Assembly: GCA_025464645.1 (NCBI GenBank)
Contig: JAODGF010000072.1
Span: 11,529-24,885, forward strand
Length of the DNA: 13,357 nt
Reading direction: 5' to 3'
From: Methanosarcinales archaeon
GTDB lineage: Archaea > Halobacteriota > Syntropharchaeia > Alkanophagales > Methanospirareceae
Position numbers and translations under genes: made by a program. The notes beneath the pieces were generated by a model. That model worked only from the letters and a program-made list of their open reading frames with translations. It was not told the DNA's origin and ran no database searches. Positions 1-5,793 of this stretch are shown here, one piece after another; positions within the stretch are counted from its first letter, which is position 1; every line of letters starts with the position of its first letter.

Positions 1-44
1 CCAAAAACAACTCGCTTTGGCAACTGAACTGCATACATTCCCAT
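1..44 (-). CDS. partial gene, N-terminus only; possibly glycerol-1-phosphate dehydrogenase
   Basis: Only the first 14 complete codons are inside the window, running off the left edge on the minus strand. They read M-G-M-Y-A-V-Q-L-P-K-R-V-V-F, with a partial Gly codon next. The start is well supported: a strong AGGTGG ribosome-binding site lies five bases upstream of the ATG, and a TATA-like box lies at 81-89. The Q-L-P-(K/R)-x-V-x-x-G beginning resembles archaeal sn-glycerol-1-phosphate dehydrogenase, the enzyme that makes the archaeal lipid backbone from dihydroxyacetone phosphate. Other iron-type dehydrogenases begin similarly. That a gene starts here is likely; its identity is only a guess from 14 residues. 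Confidence 0.6.
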   Translation of the reverse strand, partial: MGMYAVQLPKRVVF

Positions 45-80
45 TTTTACCACCTACAAGGATTAAAAAAGTAAGGCAGT

Positions 81-89
81 ATATTTAAA
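81..89 (-). promoter_or_regulatory. archaeal box A (TATA) of the partial left-edge gene
   Basis: The minus strand reads TTTAAATAT here, about 40 bases upstream of the partial gene's ATG at 44. A start of transcription 25 bases downstream would give a short leader that holds the AGGTGG ribosome-binding site. The position and sequence fit an archaeal promoter; it has not been tested. Confidence 0.45.
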
Positions 90-92
90 CTT

Positions 93-107
93 TCCTAAAA
101 ATAAAAT
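93..107 (-). terminator. T-rich terminator after gatB
   Basis: Right after the gatB stop the minus strand carries runs of T (TTTTATTTTTAGG) with no hairpin. Archaeal RNA polymerase commonly terminates at such oligo-T tracts. It lies just before the next gene's TATA box on the same strand, which is where a terminator would be expected. Confidence 0.3.
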
Positions 108-1592
108 TCAACTCTCTATCTTTTCCATCAACAATCTGCGAACTTCTTTTGGCTCCGCTTTTCCCTTCGTTTTTTTCATCACCTGCCCCACGAGGAAATG
201 CAACGCCTCTCTTTTACCTGCTTTATAATCTTCAACTGCATCTTCATTCTCCTTTATTACTGCCAACACTGCCTTTTCTATCTCTGATGACCCTATACTT
301 GCCAATCCTTTCCTCTTTATTATCTCATCGGGCTTACCTCCCCTGTCGAGCATCTCCCTTATTATCTCCGTCGCACCTCGCTCGGTAATCACGCCTCTTT
401 TCAAATGATTTAGTATTGCAACGAAATCATCTGCGGAAATCCTTTTTAATGCTTCACGCATGGAAATAGCGCGATAATTTAGCTCACCCTTTAAAACATC
501 TGCCACCCATGTAGCTCCCAACCTTGCATCCGTTTTTGACGCTACCTCTTCGTAAAAATTCGCTATATTTATGTCAAATGTGAGCGCATTCGCATGCTCC
601 ATCGTGATGGAATACTGTGCGATGAATCGCCTTTTCTTTTCGTCCGGGAGTTCTGGTATCTCCTTCCTTATCTCCCCTACCATGTCAGAAATACGAATAG
701 GCACAAGGTCAGGTTCTGGGAAGTATCTGTAATCATGCTCAAACTCTTTCGTCCGCATAGAAAGCGTTATGCCACGCACTTCGTCATAATGCCTCGTCTC
801 TTGCTTTACTTCGAGACCGCGGCGCAATAAATTCTTTTGCCTCGTTATCTCGAAAGATAAAGCGCGCTCCACGCCCTTATAAGAAGAAATGTTCTTTACT
901 TCTGCCCTTTCTCCTCCTCCCACAGATATATTCGCATCAACTCGCATCGCACCTTCCAGGTCGCCCTCAAATACGCCCAAATATTCCAATATGCTCCTCA
1001 ACTTACCTAAAAATACACGTGCCTCTTTTGGCGACCTCAAGTCAGGCTCGGTCACTATCTCCACTAACGGTATTCCCGACCTGTTATAATCAACCAGAGA
1101 ATATTTCGCAGTATCTATCGTCCCCTTGTACACCAACCTACCAGGGTCTTCCTCCATGTGCACCCTTCTTATTCTTATCTCTCTCTCTTTACCACCTGCA
1201 CTTTCTATTCTCACGAGCCCATTCAATGCAATGGGGAAATCATATTGCGTAATCTGGAAACCCTTTGGAAGATCGGGATAATAATAATTCTTCCGGTAGA
1301 AGATTATTTCGGGTTGCACTTCACAGCCCAATGCAAGTGCCACTTTTATACCATATCTAATCGCTTGCTCGTTCACCACAGGCAAAGCTCCTGGTAAGCC
1401 CAGGCACGTTGCGCACACGTGCGTGTTTGGTTCGGAATTGTGATAGTCAGTAGGGCAGGGGCAGAATAATTTCGACTTCGTAAGCAGTTGTGCATGGCAT
1501 TCTAAACCTATTTTCACACCATTTGTATCTGTGATTTTGCTTTTCATGGCTTGGAAATTGGGATTTACTTGGGTTTCGGTAGTATTTGTCAT
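108..1592 (-). CDS. gatB: Asp-tRNA(Asn)/Glu-tRNA(Gln) amidotransferase subunit B
   Basis: GatB is the tRNA-binding and kinase subunit of the GatCAB amidotransferase, which converts mischarged Asp-tRNA(Asn) (and Glu-tRNA(Gln) where formed) into the correct aminoacyl-tRNA in the cytoplasm. At 494 residues it is near the family's usual length. Family landmarks: G-L-E-C-H-A-Q-L at 29-36, a four-Cys zinc site (C44, C46, C60, C63), the F-Y-R-K-N-Y-Y-Y-P-D-L-P-K-G-F block near 98-112, H-M-E-E-D-P-G near 145-151, Y-N-R-S-G-I-P-L-V-E-I, and a helical YqeY-like C-terminal domain. The first 24 residues precede the usual family start. Neither M1 nor M16 has a clear ribosome-binding site, so translation may be leaderless and M16 (1547) is an alternative start. 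gatA and gatC are not in this window. It is divergent from rps19e. Confidence 0.97.
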   Translation of the reverse strand: MTNTTETQVNPNFQAMKSKITDTNGVKIGLECHAQLLTKSKLFCPCPTDYHNSEPNTHVCATCLGLPGALPVVNEQAIRYGIKVALALGCEVQPEIIFYRKNYYYPDLPKGFQITQYDFPIALNGLVRIESAGGKEREIRIRRVHMEEDPGRLVYKGTIDTAKYSLVDYNRSGIPLVEIVTEPDLRSPKEARVFLGKLRSILEYLGVFEGDLEGAMRVDANISVGGGERAEVKNISSYKGVERALSFEITRQKNLLRRGLEVKQETRHYDEVRGITLSMRTKEFEHDYRYFPEPDLVPIRISDMVGEIRKEIPELPDEKKRRFIAQYSITMEHANALTFDINIANFYEEVASKTDARLGATWVADVLKGELNYRAISMREALKRISADDFVAILNHLKRGVITERGATEIIREMLDRGGKPDEIIKRKGLASIGSSEIEKAVLAVIKENEDAVEDYKAGKREALHFLVGQVMKKTKGKAEPKEVRRLLMEKIES

Positions 1593-1656
1593 TGCGGATT
1601 TTATATTATTTTTATTCCATAAGTTTTTTATGCCTTAAGGGAATAGAGATAATAAA
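1593..1656. promoter_or_regulatory. divergent gatB / rps19e promoter region
   Basis: These 64 AT-rich bases lie between two divergent starts. The plus strand has a T-rich TATA-like stretch near 1624-1632, about 28 bases before the rps19e ATG. The minus strand has AATAAAAATAATATAAAA (1598-1615) just before gatB. Neither start has a strong ribosome-binding site, so both transcripts may be leaderless or nearly so. The exact boxes are uncertain. Confidence 0.4.
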
Positions 1657-2109
1657 ATGACAACTGTATACGATGTACCGCCAGGTAAGCTGGTGAAGTT
1701 AACAGCGGAGAAATTGAAGAAGAATAAGGCTATCCGGATGCCAAAGTGGGCTATGGATGTAAAAAAGGGAGCGAGCAAAGAATTACCACCGCAGGATACA
1801 GACTGGTGGTGGGTGAGGTGTGCATCTGTGCTACGGCAAATATACATGCATGGACCGGTAGGAGTATCGCGGCTGCGCACGTATTTTGGTGGCAGAGTTA
1901 GAAGGGGAGCAAAGCCAGAGCGATTCAGGAAAGCTTCAGGGAAGATAATAAGAGCGGTTCTTTTGCAATTAGAGCAGGCTGGGTATGTAATTAAACCAGA
2001 AAAAGGGAAAAAGGGGCGAATAATATCGCCGAAAGGGCAATCTTTCCTTGATGACATCGCGCATGAAATAAAGAGTTCACAAAACGCAAAACAAAATGAA
2101 GGTGAGTAA
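1657..2109 (+). CDS. rps19e: 30S ribosomal protein eS19
   Basis: This protein of the small ribosomal subunit is found in archaea and eukaryotes but not bacteria. Its 150 residues match the family length. Recognisable segments are the N-terminal T-V-Y-D-V-P-P-G-K-L-V, the D-T-D-W-W-W-V-R-C-A-S-V-L-R block near 49-62, G-P-V-G-V-S-R-L-R-T-Y-F-G-G near 68-81, and a C-terminal winged-helix-like part (Q-L-E-Q-A-G-Y-V, then G-R-I-I-S-P-K-G). The ATG has only weak upstream GA-rich sequence. It is followed after 21 bases by a PDCD5-like gene, a pairing common in archaea, and the two probably form one transcript. Confidence 0.97.
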   Translation: MTTVYDVPPGKLVKLTAEKLKKNKAIRMPKWAMDVKKGASKELPPQDTDWWWVRCASVLRQIYMHGPVGVSRLRTYFGGRVRRGAKPERFRKASGKIIRAVLLQLEQAGYVIKPEKGKKGRIISPKGQSFLDDIAHEIKSSQNAKQNEGE

Positions 2110-2119
2110 AAAGAAAGAT

Positions 2120-2124
2120 AGGTG
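2120..2124 (+). promoter_or_regulatory. ribosome-binding site that sets the start of the PDCD5-like gene
   Basis: AGGTG lies six bases before the ATG at 2131. The in-frame GTG at 2122 is part of this motif and so is unlikely to be the true start. Confidence 0.6.
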
Positions 2125-2130
2125 TTAAAG

Positions 2131-2463
2131 ATGGCAAGCGAAGAAGAATTAGAGGAAATAAGAAAGAGAAAGTATGAGCAGATGTTGCAAGCACAGGCAG
2201 GGGCTGCGGAAGAGGAAGGGAGAAGGAAAGAGATAGAAGAGGCGAAGAGGAATATTATCAGGCAGATTCTTACATCAGAAGCAAGGGAGAGGCTAAATAA
2301 TATAAGAATGGCAAAGCCTGAATTTGCAGAACAGTTGGAGAATCAGCTAATAGCATTAGCGCAAAGTGGACGGATAAAAAGTGTGATAAACGATGTCCAG
2401 TTGAAGGAAATCCTACGCCAGATTATGCCGAGGAAGCGCGAAATTTCTATTACAAGGATATAA
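2131..2463 (+). CDS. PDCD5-family DNA-binding protein
   Basis: This small (110 residue) basic and acidic helical protein belongs to the archaeal DNA-binding family related to human PDCD5 (TFAR19). The N-terminal half is a long charged helix (E-E-E-L-E-E-I-R-K-R-K). The C-terminal three-helix core carries the family hallmarks L-T-S-E-A-R-E-R-L-N-N-I-R, then K-P-E-F-A-E-Q-L-E-N-Q-L-I-A-L-A-Q-S-G-R-I, and a final I-N-D-V-Q-L-K-E-I-L. The exact role is unsettled: nucleic-acid binding is shown for some archaeal members, and human PDCD5 interacts with chaperonin. The start at 2131 is chosen because of the AGGTG at 2120. It lies directly downstream of rps19e. Confidence 0.93.
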   Translation: MASEEELEEIRKRKYEQMLQAQAGAAEEEGRRKEIEEAKRNIIRQILTSEARERLNNIRMAKPEFAEQLENQLIALAQSGRIKSVINDVQLKEILRQIMPRKREISITRI

Positions 2464-2488
2464 TATGCTTGTCGGTCAAGGAAACGGT

Positions 2489-2540
2489 TGAAGATGTGAG
2501 TGCAAAACACAGATTTTCTCAACTTCATCGGACTTTTTTC
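2489..2540 (+). terminator. possible hairpin plus T-run terminator of the rps19e operon
   Basis: TGAAG (2489-2493) and TGAG (2497-2500) can pair with CTCA (2518-2521) and CTTCA (2523-2527), with a small internal bulge. A run of six T (2534-2539) follows after six bases, and more T-rich sequence follows that. It lies 26 bases past the PDCD5-like stop. Archaeal termination depends mainly on the T tract; the hairpin may be incidental. Confidence 0.35.
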
Positions 2541-2702
2541 CTTTATTTCACGAATGAAGCTGTCATATCAATTATTTTTACGTGAAAAAATCATCATAAC
2601 GGCAATAACGCAGGGTTAGGGTCGGAAAACCATTTGGTATATCCAAAATCCAAATAAAAACCTTTTTAATTCTAAACCACCAAACGCTAAATTTCTAACC
2701 CT
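2541..2702. other. convergent intergenic spacer, no gene seen
   Basis: This is the remainder of the 239-base gap between the converging PDCD5-like and truD genes. I see no open frame of note, no tRNA and no clear C/D or H/ACA motif. It holds the short AATCC-like tract at 2641-2655 and T-rich stretches on the minus strand that could end truD transcription. Confidence 0.5.
2641..2655. repeat. short AATCC-type low-complexity tract
   Basis: ATCCAAAATCCAAAT repeats an A-rich AATCC unit. The same style of sequence occurs at 6905-6937, also in noncoding DNA. This kind of tract may be spread through the genome's spacers. Confidence 0.4.
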
Positions 2703-4064
2703 CTAACCCTCTAAGCCGCTCTTTTTCATGTATTCTCTCAACACAACCGTTGCATACGACCCTTTTGGCAAGAAGAACTTTAATTTCACTTTATTCCGAC
2801 CCGGGTTCATATCGTCATCACCAACTTCTTCATCACTTAACTTCACCTGTACTGGCACTAATATCGGTCTTCTTGTCCCCTTAGAACTTATTTCTGGAAT
2901 CTTTTCGATATAAAAATCATTTAATTCAACGCCTTCGTCCTCCAGAACTTTCCTCTCTATCTCCCCTTCCACTCCCTCTGCAAATTCAGTCTCATAGCCA
3001 AAGACGGGAGCGGTGACAAAAGCCCTACCACGCTTTATCAGCCGGTTTATCCCTTCTACTTTGTTCTCTGTGATTCTCTCCACCCTATCCTTGTGTATTT
3101 CAGCAAGTCCAAACTTATTCCGAAAACAGACCACATCGCCTACCAGCGCCTCGTTGAATGGCAGGTTCTGCTTCATCCGGTGACTTAAAACAAGATTAAA
3201 GAGGTAAGATTGATAAGCATGAACGAAAAGTTTCTGCAAGTTCTTTGGAAGCACGGAAAAAGCAGAGATGAAATTTGCTTCGTCTATACTTTCACTTTTT
3301 ATCAGTTCATTTAACATCGCCTTCTCGTATCGCAGGAACGGGGGCATCGCTTTCAATCCCTCTTTCAGCTCTTTCAGTCCTCCTTCCTTGCACAGCAGCC
3401 TTGCTCGTTTCGCATCTTCACTTTCGTCCGCAAAAATATCTGCAATGTAAGACATCACTGCTTCTTTTATTTCACCTTTTATCAAGTGCTTTCCTACCGT
3501 ATGCGTTATCGGACGGCGGATGCCAAAACGCTGAACACCAAAGAAATTGGGTACTCCGCCAGCATTTTCTATTTCGCTCGTTATCGCCTCGATATTTCGC
3601 TTTATCTCCTTTTTTCTGCCTTCTATATTCCTTATAACAATCTCGAACTCGTTTCCATAAAGGTCACCCAGGGAAACGGCTTTATTCGACCTTCCTATTA
3701 GTTTTAACGCGACATCTGCAATTCTTATCCGTTCCAGTTCCTTTTCTGCAATATCAGTCCCCCAAATGCTTATCTTCTGCGTGGTAACTGCGAATTTGTC
3801 TTTGGTACCTGCGAATCCGATTCTATTCCGGCTAACTCGCAAGCGTCGAGAGATTTCCCTTATCACGCTGTGAGTGTCCCAGTTTTCCTTTGTCAACTCG
3901 ACAATCAGATATTTTCCTTCTTTTTCTTCTTCTCTATTTGTTATTTCACGAACGTAGAAGTCAGCGGGTTTTGTTTTTATCACCCCTCCTATTCCTTCGG
4001 TTCTCGTAAAGTAAAACCATATACCTATTTGTTTTTCAAGCTCTGAAGTTTGTTTTAGTTCCAT
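2703..4064 (-). CDS. truD: tRNA pseudouridine(13) synthase TruD
   Basis: TruD isomerises uridine 13 in the tRNA D-loop to pseudouridine, without a cofactor. At 453 residues it has the longer archaeal/eukaryotic-style length, with the TRUD insertion domain in the second half. The catalytic motif G-F-A-G-T-K-D-K-F-A-V-T-T-Q spans 83-96, with D89 as the catalytic aspartate. N-F-F-G-V-Q-R-F-G at 173-181 is the second family signature, and the N-terminal K-T-K-P-A-D-F-Y-V-R-E-I is typical. The ATG is preceded by GAGAGATAGAT, a weak ribosome-binding site. It lies 100 bases downstream of the four-gene unknown operon on the same strand, so read-through is possible. The stop sits in a small tandem repeat (TTAGAGGG). 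Confidence 0.96.
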   Translation of the reverse strand: MELKQTSELEKQIGIWFYFTRTEGIGGVIKTKPADFYVREITNREEEKEGKYLIVELTKENWDTHSVIREISRRLRVSRNRIGFAGTKDKFAVTTQKISIWGTDIAEKELERIRIADVALKLIGRSNKAVSLGDLYGNEFEIVIRNIEGRKKEIKRNIEAITSEIENAGGVPNFFGVQRFGIRRPITHTVGKHLIKGEIKEAVMSYIADIFADESEDAKRARLLCKEGGLKELKEGLKAMPPFLRYEKAMLNELIKSESIDEANFISAFSVLPKNLQKLFVHAYQSYLFNLVLSHRMKQNLPFNEALVGDVVCFRNKFGLAEIHKDRVERITENKVEGINRLIKRGRAFVTAPVFGYETEFAEGVEGEIERKVLEDEGVELNDFYIEKIPEISSKGTRRPILVPVQVKLSDEEVGDDDMNPGRNKVKLKFFLPKGSYATVVLREYMKKSGLEG

Positions 4065-4082
4065 ATCTATCTCTCTTTTAAA

Positions 4083-4166
4083 TCAAATAAACTTAAGACA
4101 AGATAAGAAAAGGGACATAAATATCATAGCTATTATCCCAATGAGAAGAGTTTTGAGGGTAATATC
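4083..4166 (-). other. membrane-helix-like reading frame just past the last operon stop
   Basis: In the frame shifted +1 relative to the preceding small gene, codons from 4166 down to a TGA at 4083 read D-I-T-L-K-T-L-L-I-G-I-I-A-M-I-F-M-S-L-F and then L-S-C-L-K-F-I. This is a classic single transmembrane helix flanked by charge. No ATG, GTG or TTG precedes the hydrophobic part in this frame. It would be translated only by a frameshift at the AGA-TGA end of the small gene, from a non-standard start, or if the sequence has an indel. It may also be chance translation of T-rich DNA. Confidence 0.25.
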
Positions 4167-4344
4167 ATCTCTTCTTAATTGCTTTTTCTACTCTACATTT
4201 AACTGATTTCTTTAATGTCATCTCCTTCCTTCCGCTTCCATCTTCAGCTTCTCTATATCCTGATTTAGGCGTAAAATCTTGATATGTCGCGACAATACGA
4301 TCCCCTATGATTTTATCACCCATCTTGTCAAAAATTCGTCCCAA
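4165..4344 (-). CDS. small conserved-looking hypothetical protein, last gene of the unknown operon
   Basis: I do not recognise this family. I prefer the TTG start at 4344 (59 residues): AAGGTGG lies five bases upstream of it, and the product then begins M-G-R, as the preceding gene's product does. The GTG at 4353, two bases after the upstream stop, is an alternative but lies inside that ribosome-binding site. The protein is basic and ends S-V-K-C-R-V-E-K-A-I-K-K-R. This matches N-V-E-C-T-L-E-Y-A-I-Y-K near the end of the preceding protein, so the two may be diverged copies. A membrane-helix-like frame continues directly after the stop. Confidence 0.65.
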   Translation of the reverse strand: MGRIFDKMGDKIIGDRIVATYQDFTPKSGYREAEDGSGRKEMTLKKSVKCRVEKAIKKR

Positions 4345-4355
4345 AAGAACCACCT

Positions 4356-4547
4356 TTAGATTTTGTGCACTGTTTTATAAATTGCATATTCCAATGTGCA
4401 CTCAACGTTCCCTTCAAAGACCGATCTGAAACCTCTGTGCCTCCCGGTGCTGCTTACAGCTTCTTTTCTATCCTTTTCCAGCTCAAATTTTACTAAAACA
4501 TGGGGACCTTTCAATTCATCAAAAGGTTGATCGCCAGTTCTTCCCAT
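4356..4547 (-). CDS. small hypothetical protein, third gene of the unknown operon
   Basis: The product has 63 residues and is of unrecognised family, with no signal peptide or membrane segment. It has a beta-prone middle (H-V-L-V-K-F-E-L) followed by a basic stretch (S-S-T-G-R-H-R-G-F-R-S-V-F) and N-V-E-C-T-L-E-Y-A-I-Y-K near the end. The start is secure: ATG two bases after the upstream TAA, with GGAGGAG overlapping the end of the preceding gene. This spacing indicates translational coupling. The N-terminal M-G-R and C-terminal motif suggest distant relation to the next gene's product. Confidence 0.75.
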   Translation of the reverse strand: MGRTGDQPFDELKGPHVLVKFELEKDRKEAVSSTGRHRGFRSVFEGNVECTLEYAIYKTVHKI

Positions 4548-4549
4548 AT

Positions 4550-5056
4550 TTACTCCTCCACGATTTCTATTTTTCCCTCTTTCAAAAGCTCTTCTATGAC
4601 ATCTACGCAGAGATCGTAATTGATATGAAGCCGTTCGGCTATTTCACTGGGATATATCTTCTCATCGATTTCACTTAAACATTCAGAAATTCTCTTTTTT
4701 GCCTCTTCTCTACTTATCTCTTCGATCACAACTACTTTTGGAATAGTGGAAAAACTCTCGATCTTCTTTTCAAGATCGCTTAATCTATCAAAGATTTTTT
4801 CCAATTTTGTTGTTATTTCATGTCTAAAATCGTTAAATTCGCCCAAACCTTTTTCTAGATGATGACCTGCAGGAAATGGAATTCTACCAATGCCATATAT
4901 TTGTTGAGGGCCTATGGACAAAGTGCCACGGGTCATCCGTGATCTAATATCTTCGAGTGGTATAGCTGTAGTACCTATTATACCAGCAGCCAAATATGGC
5001 TGTTGTGGTATCCCCGTCTCTCCCCGTCTCCTATGCAATTCAAATTCACCGTTCAT
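4550..5056 (-). CDS. hypothetical protein with coiled coil and winged-helix-like C-terminus
   Basis: The 168 residues fall into three parts. Residues 1-70 are Gly/Pro/Ile-rich and probably flexible. Residues about 71-103 form a predicted coiled coil (E-I-T-T-K-L-E-K-I-F-D-R-L-S-D-L-E-K-K-I). Residues about 115-168 look like a small winged-helix domain: helix, then Y-P-S-E-I-A-E-R-L-H-I-N-Y-D-L-C-V-D-V-I-E-E-L-L-K-E-G-K-I ending on a short strand. Such domains usually bind DNA or another protein, so it could regulate this operon, but that is inference. The start follows the upstream TAA by two bases, with GAGGGAT just before it. A perfect 10-base tandem repeat lies near the 5' end (5011-5030). 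No family name is offered. Confidence 0.8.
   Translation of the reverse strand: MNGEFELHRRRGETGIPQQPYLAAGIIGTTAIPLEDIRSRMTRGTLSIGPQQIYGIGRIPFPAGHHLEKGLGEFNDFRHEITTKLEKIFDRLSDLEKKIESFSTIPKVVVIEEISREEAKKRISECLSEIDEKIYPSEIAERLHINYDLCVDVIEELLKEGKIEIVEE
5011..5030. repeat. perfect 10-base tandem duplication inside a coding region
   Basis: TCCCCGTCTC occurs twice in direct succession. It lies within codons 9-16 of the winged-helix-like gene. Ten bases is not a multiple of three, so gain or loss of one copy would change the reading frame. Confidence 0.7.
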
Positions 5057-5058
5057 GG

Positions 5059-5694
5059 TTATCCCTCTGTTTTTATAGATAACTTTTCCTTTATTTTTTT
5101 CGCTTCTTCTTCCATTTTTTCAAGCTCTTCAGGGTTCATCCTTTTTAGCTCTTCTATGTCTTCTATATTGTTTATGTGCCTTAGCAAGTGATTTATTAGG
5201 ATAATTGTTGAATTTACGTCACTGTTAAAATATACTGACGAGCCGTCATATTTTATAATCCGATGGTGTAAAGTAATTGGTCCATCAACCGTTTTGATAT
5301 ATTTTGTATTTATATTCGACCACTGATCTGGATGAATTTCCATATCAAAGGCTTTTTTAATTTTTAATCCATAAATGGCATAAAATTTCTTAATTAACTC
5401 AATTATTTTCTCGTCCTTTATAATCCTCTCAAACTCATTGATAAAAAGGGGATTACCGTAGTTTTGCATCGGAACTAAAATTGTGGTTACGACATCATCG
5501 CCATATATCCCCGATATTATCTCTCCTAAATTCTTGTATGTTGTATGATCAACTTTGTCCAAATTAAACTCGATAATCTCTTTTAGCCTCTGTGCTTCTG
5601 GATCATTGGATATGATCTTTTTTAATTCTTCGCACCCCTTATTCACTTTATCCACAAATTCTTTTGGGAACTCTATTTTAACATTCTCTTTCAT
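5059..5694 (-). CDS. hypothetical protein, first gene of the unknown operon
   Basis: This soluble-looking acidic protein of 211 residues is of unrecognised family. Both ends are strongly helical and charged (the C-terminal 40 residues are nearly all E/K/I). The middle holds G-I-Y-G-D-D-V-V-T-T-I-L-V-P, then I-H-P-D-Q-W, then a Thr-Leu-His-His-Arg segment and Y-D-G-S-S-V-Y-F-N-S-D-V-N-S-T-I-I-L-I. No membrane segment or nucleotide-binding loop is visible. I chose the ATG at 5694 because GGAGGG ends seven bases upstream; the in-frame TTG at 5709 overlaps that site. It leads an operon with a TATA box at 5731-5740 and a palindrome further upstream. Confidence 0.8.
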   Translation of the reverse strand: MKENVKIEFPKEFVDKVNKGCEELKKIISNDPEAQRLKEIIEFNLDKVDHTTYKNLGEIISGIYGDDVVTTILVPMQNYGNPLFINEFERIIKDEKIIELIKKFYAIYGLKIKKAFDMEIHPDQWSNINTKYIKTVDGPITLHHRIIKYDGSSVYFNSDVNSTIILINHLLRHINNIEDIEELKRMNPEELEKMEEEAKKIKEKLSIKTEG

Positions 5695-5701
5695 AATACT
5701 A

Positions 5702-5707
5702 CCCTCC
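5702..5707 (-). promoter_or_regulatory. strong ribosome-binding site of the unknown operon
   Basis: GGAGGG on the minus strand ends seven bases before the ATG at 5694. It rules against the in-frame TTG at 5709. Confidence 0.75.
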
Positions 5708-5730
5708 AATTATGAATTTATCTTTTTTAC

Positions 5731-5740
5731 TATTTAAAAC
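5731..5740 (-). promoter_or_regulatory. box A of the four-gene unknown operon
   Basis: The minus strand reads GTTTTAAATA. A start about 25 bases downstream falls near 5710, leaving a short leader that holds the GGAGGG site. This is the only good TATA-like match in the 99 bases between the two genes. Confidence 0.5.
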
Positions 5741-5755
5741 TTAATGTTGAAACTA

Positions 5756-5771
5756 TCACTTAAATAAGTGA
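5756..5771. promoter_or_regulatory. perfect palindrome upstream of the unknown operon, candidate operator
   Basis: TCACTTA (5756-5762) and TAAGTGA (5765-5771) are exact inverted repeats separated by AA. The element lies about 20 bases upstream of the proposed TATA box. That placement suits a dimeric regulator, perhaps the winged-helix-like protein of the same operon. No T-run follows it, so it is unlikely to be a terminator for the upstream gene. Confidence 0.4.
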
Positions 5772-5793
5772 AATGAAGGTAATCAAATCTTCT

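Noticed and set aside
1635..2057. 140-codon minus-strand frame opposite rps19e
   Set aside because: It is the antisense of a clearly recognised ribosomal protein gene, with low-complexity Phe/Leu/Ser-rich content and no ribosome-binding site.
2122..2130. GTG start extending the PDCD5-like protein by three codons
   Set aside because: The GTG is part of the AGGTG ribosome-binding site for ATG 2131, and the family starts at the later Met.
3275..3637. 120-codon plus-strand frame inside truD
   Set aside because: Antisense shadow of truD; hydrophobic, Ser/Leu-rich translation typical of reversed coding DNA.
5695..5709. TTG start extending the first unknown-operon gene by five codons
   Set aside because: The TTG overlaps the GGAGGG ribosome-binding site, which is correctly spaced for the ATG at 5694.
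5756..5771. Palindrome as a terminator of the OB-fold gene
   Set aside because: The two-base spacer makes a poor loop and no T-run follows in the minus-strand direction.
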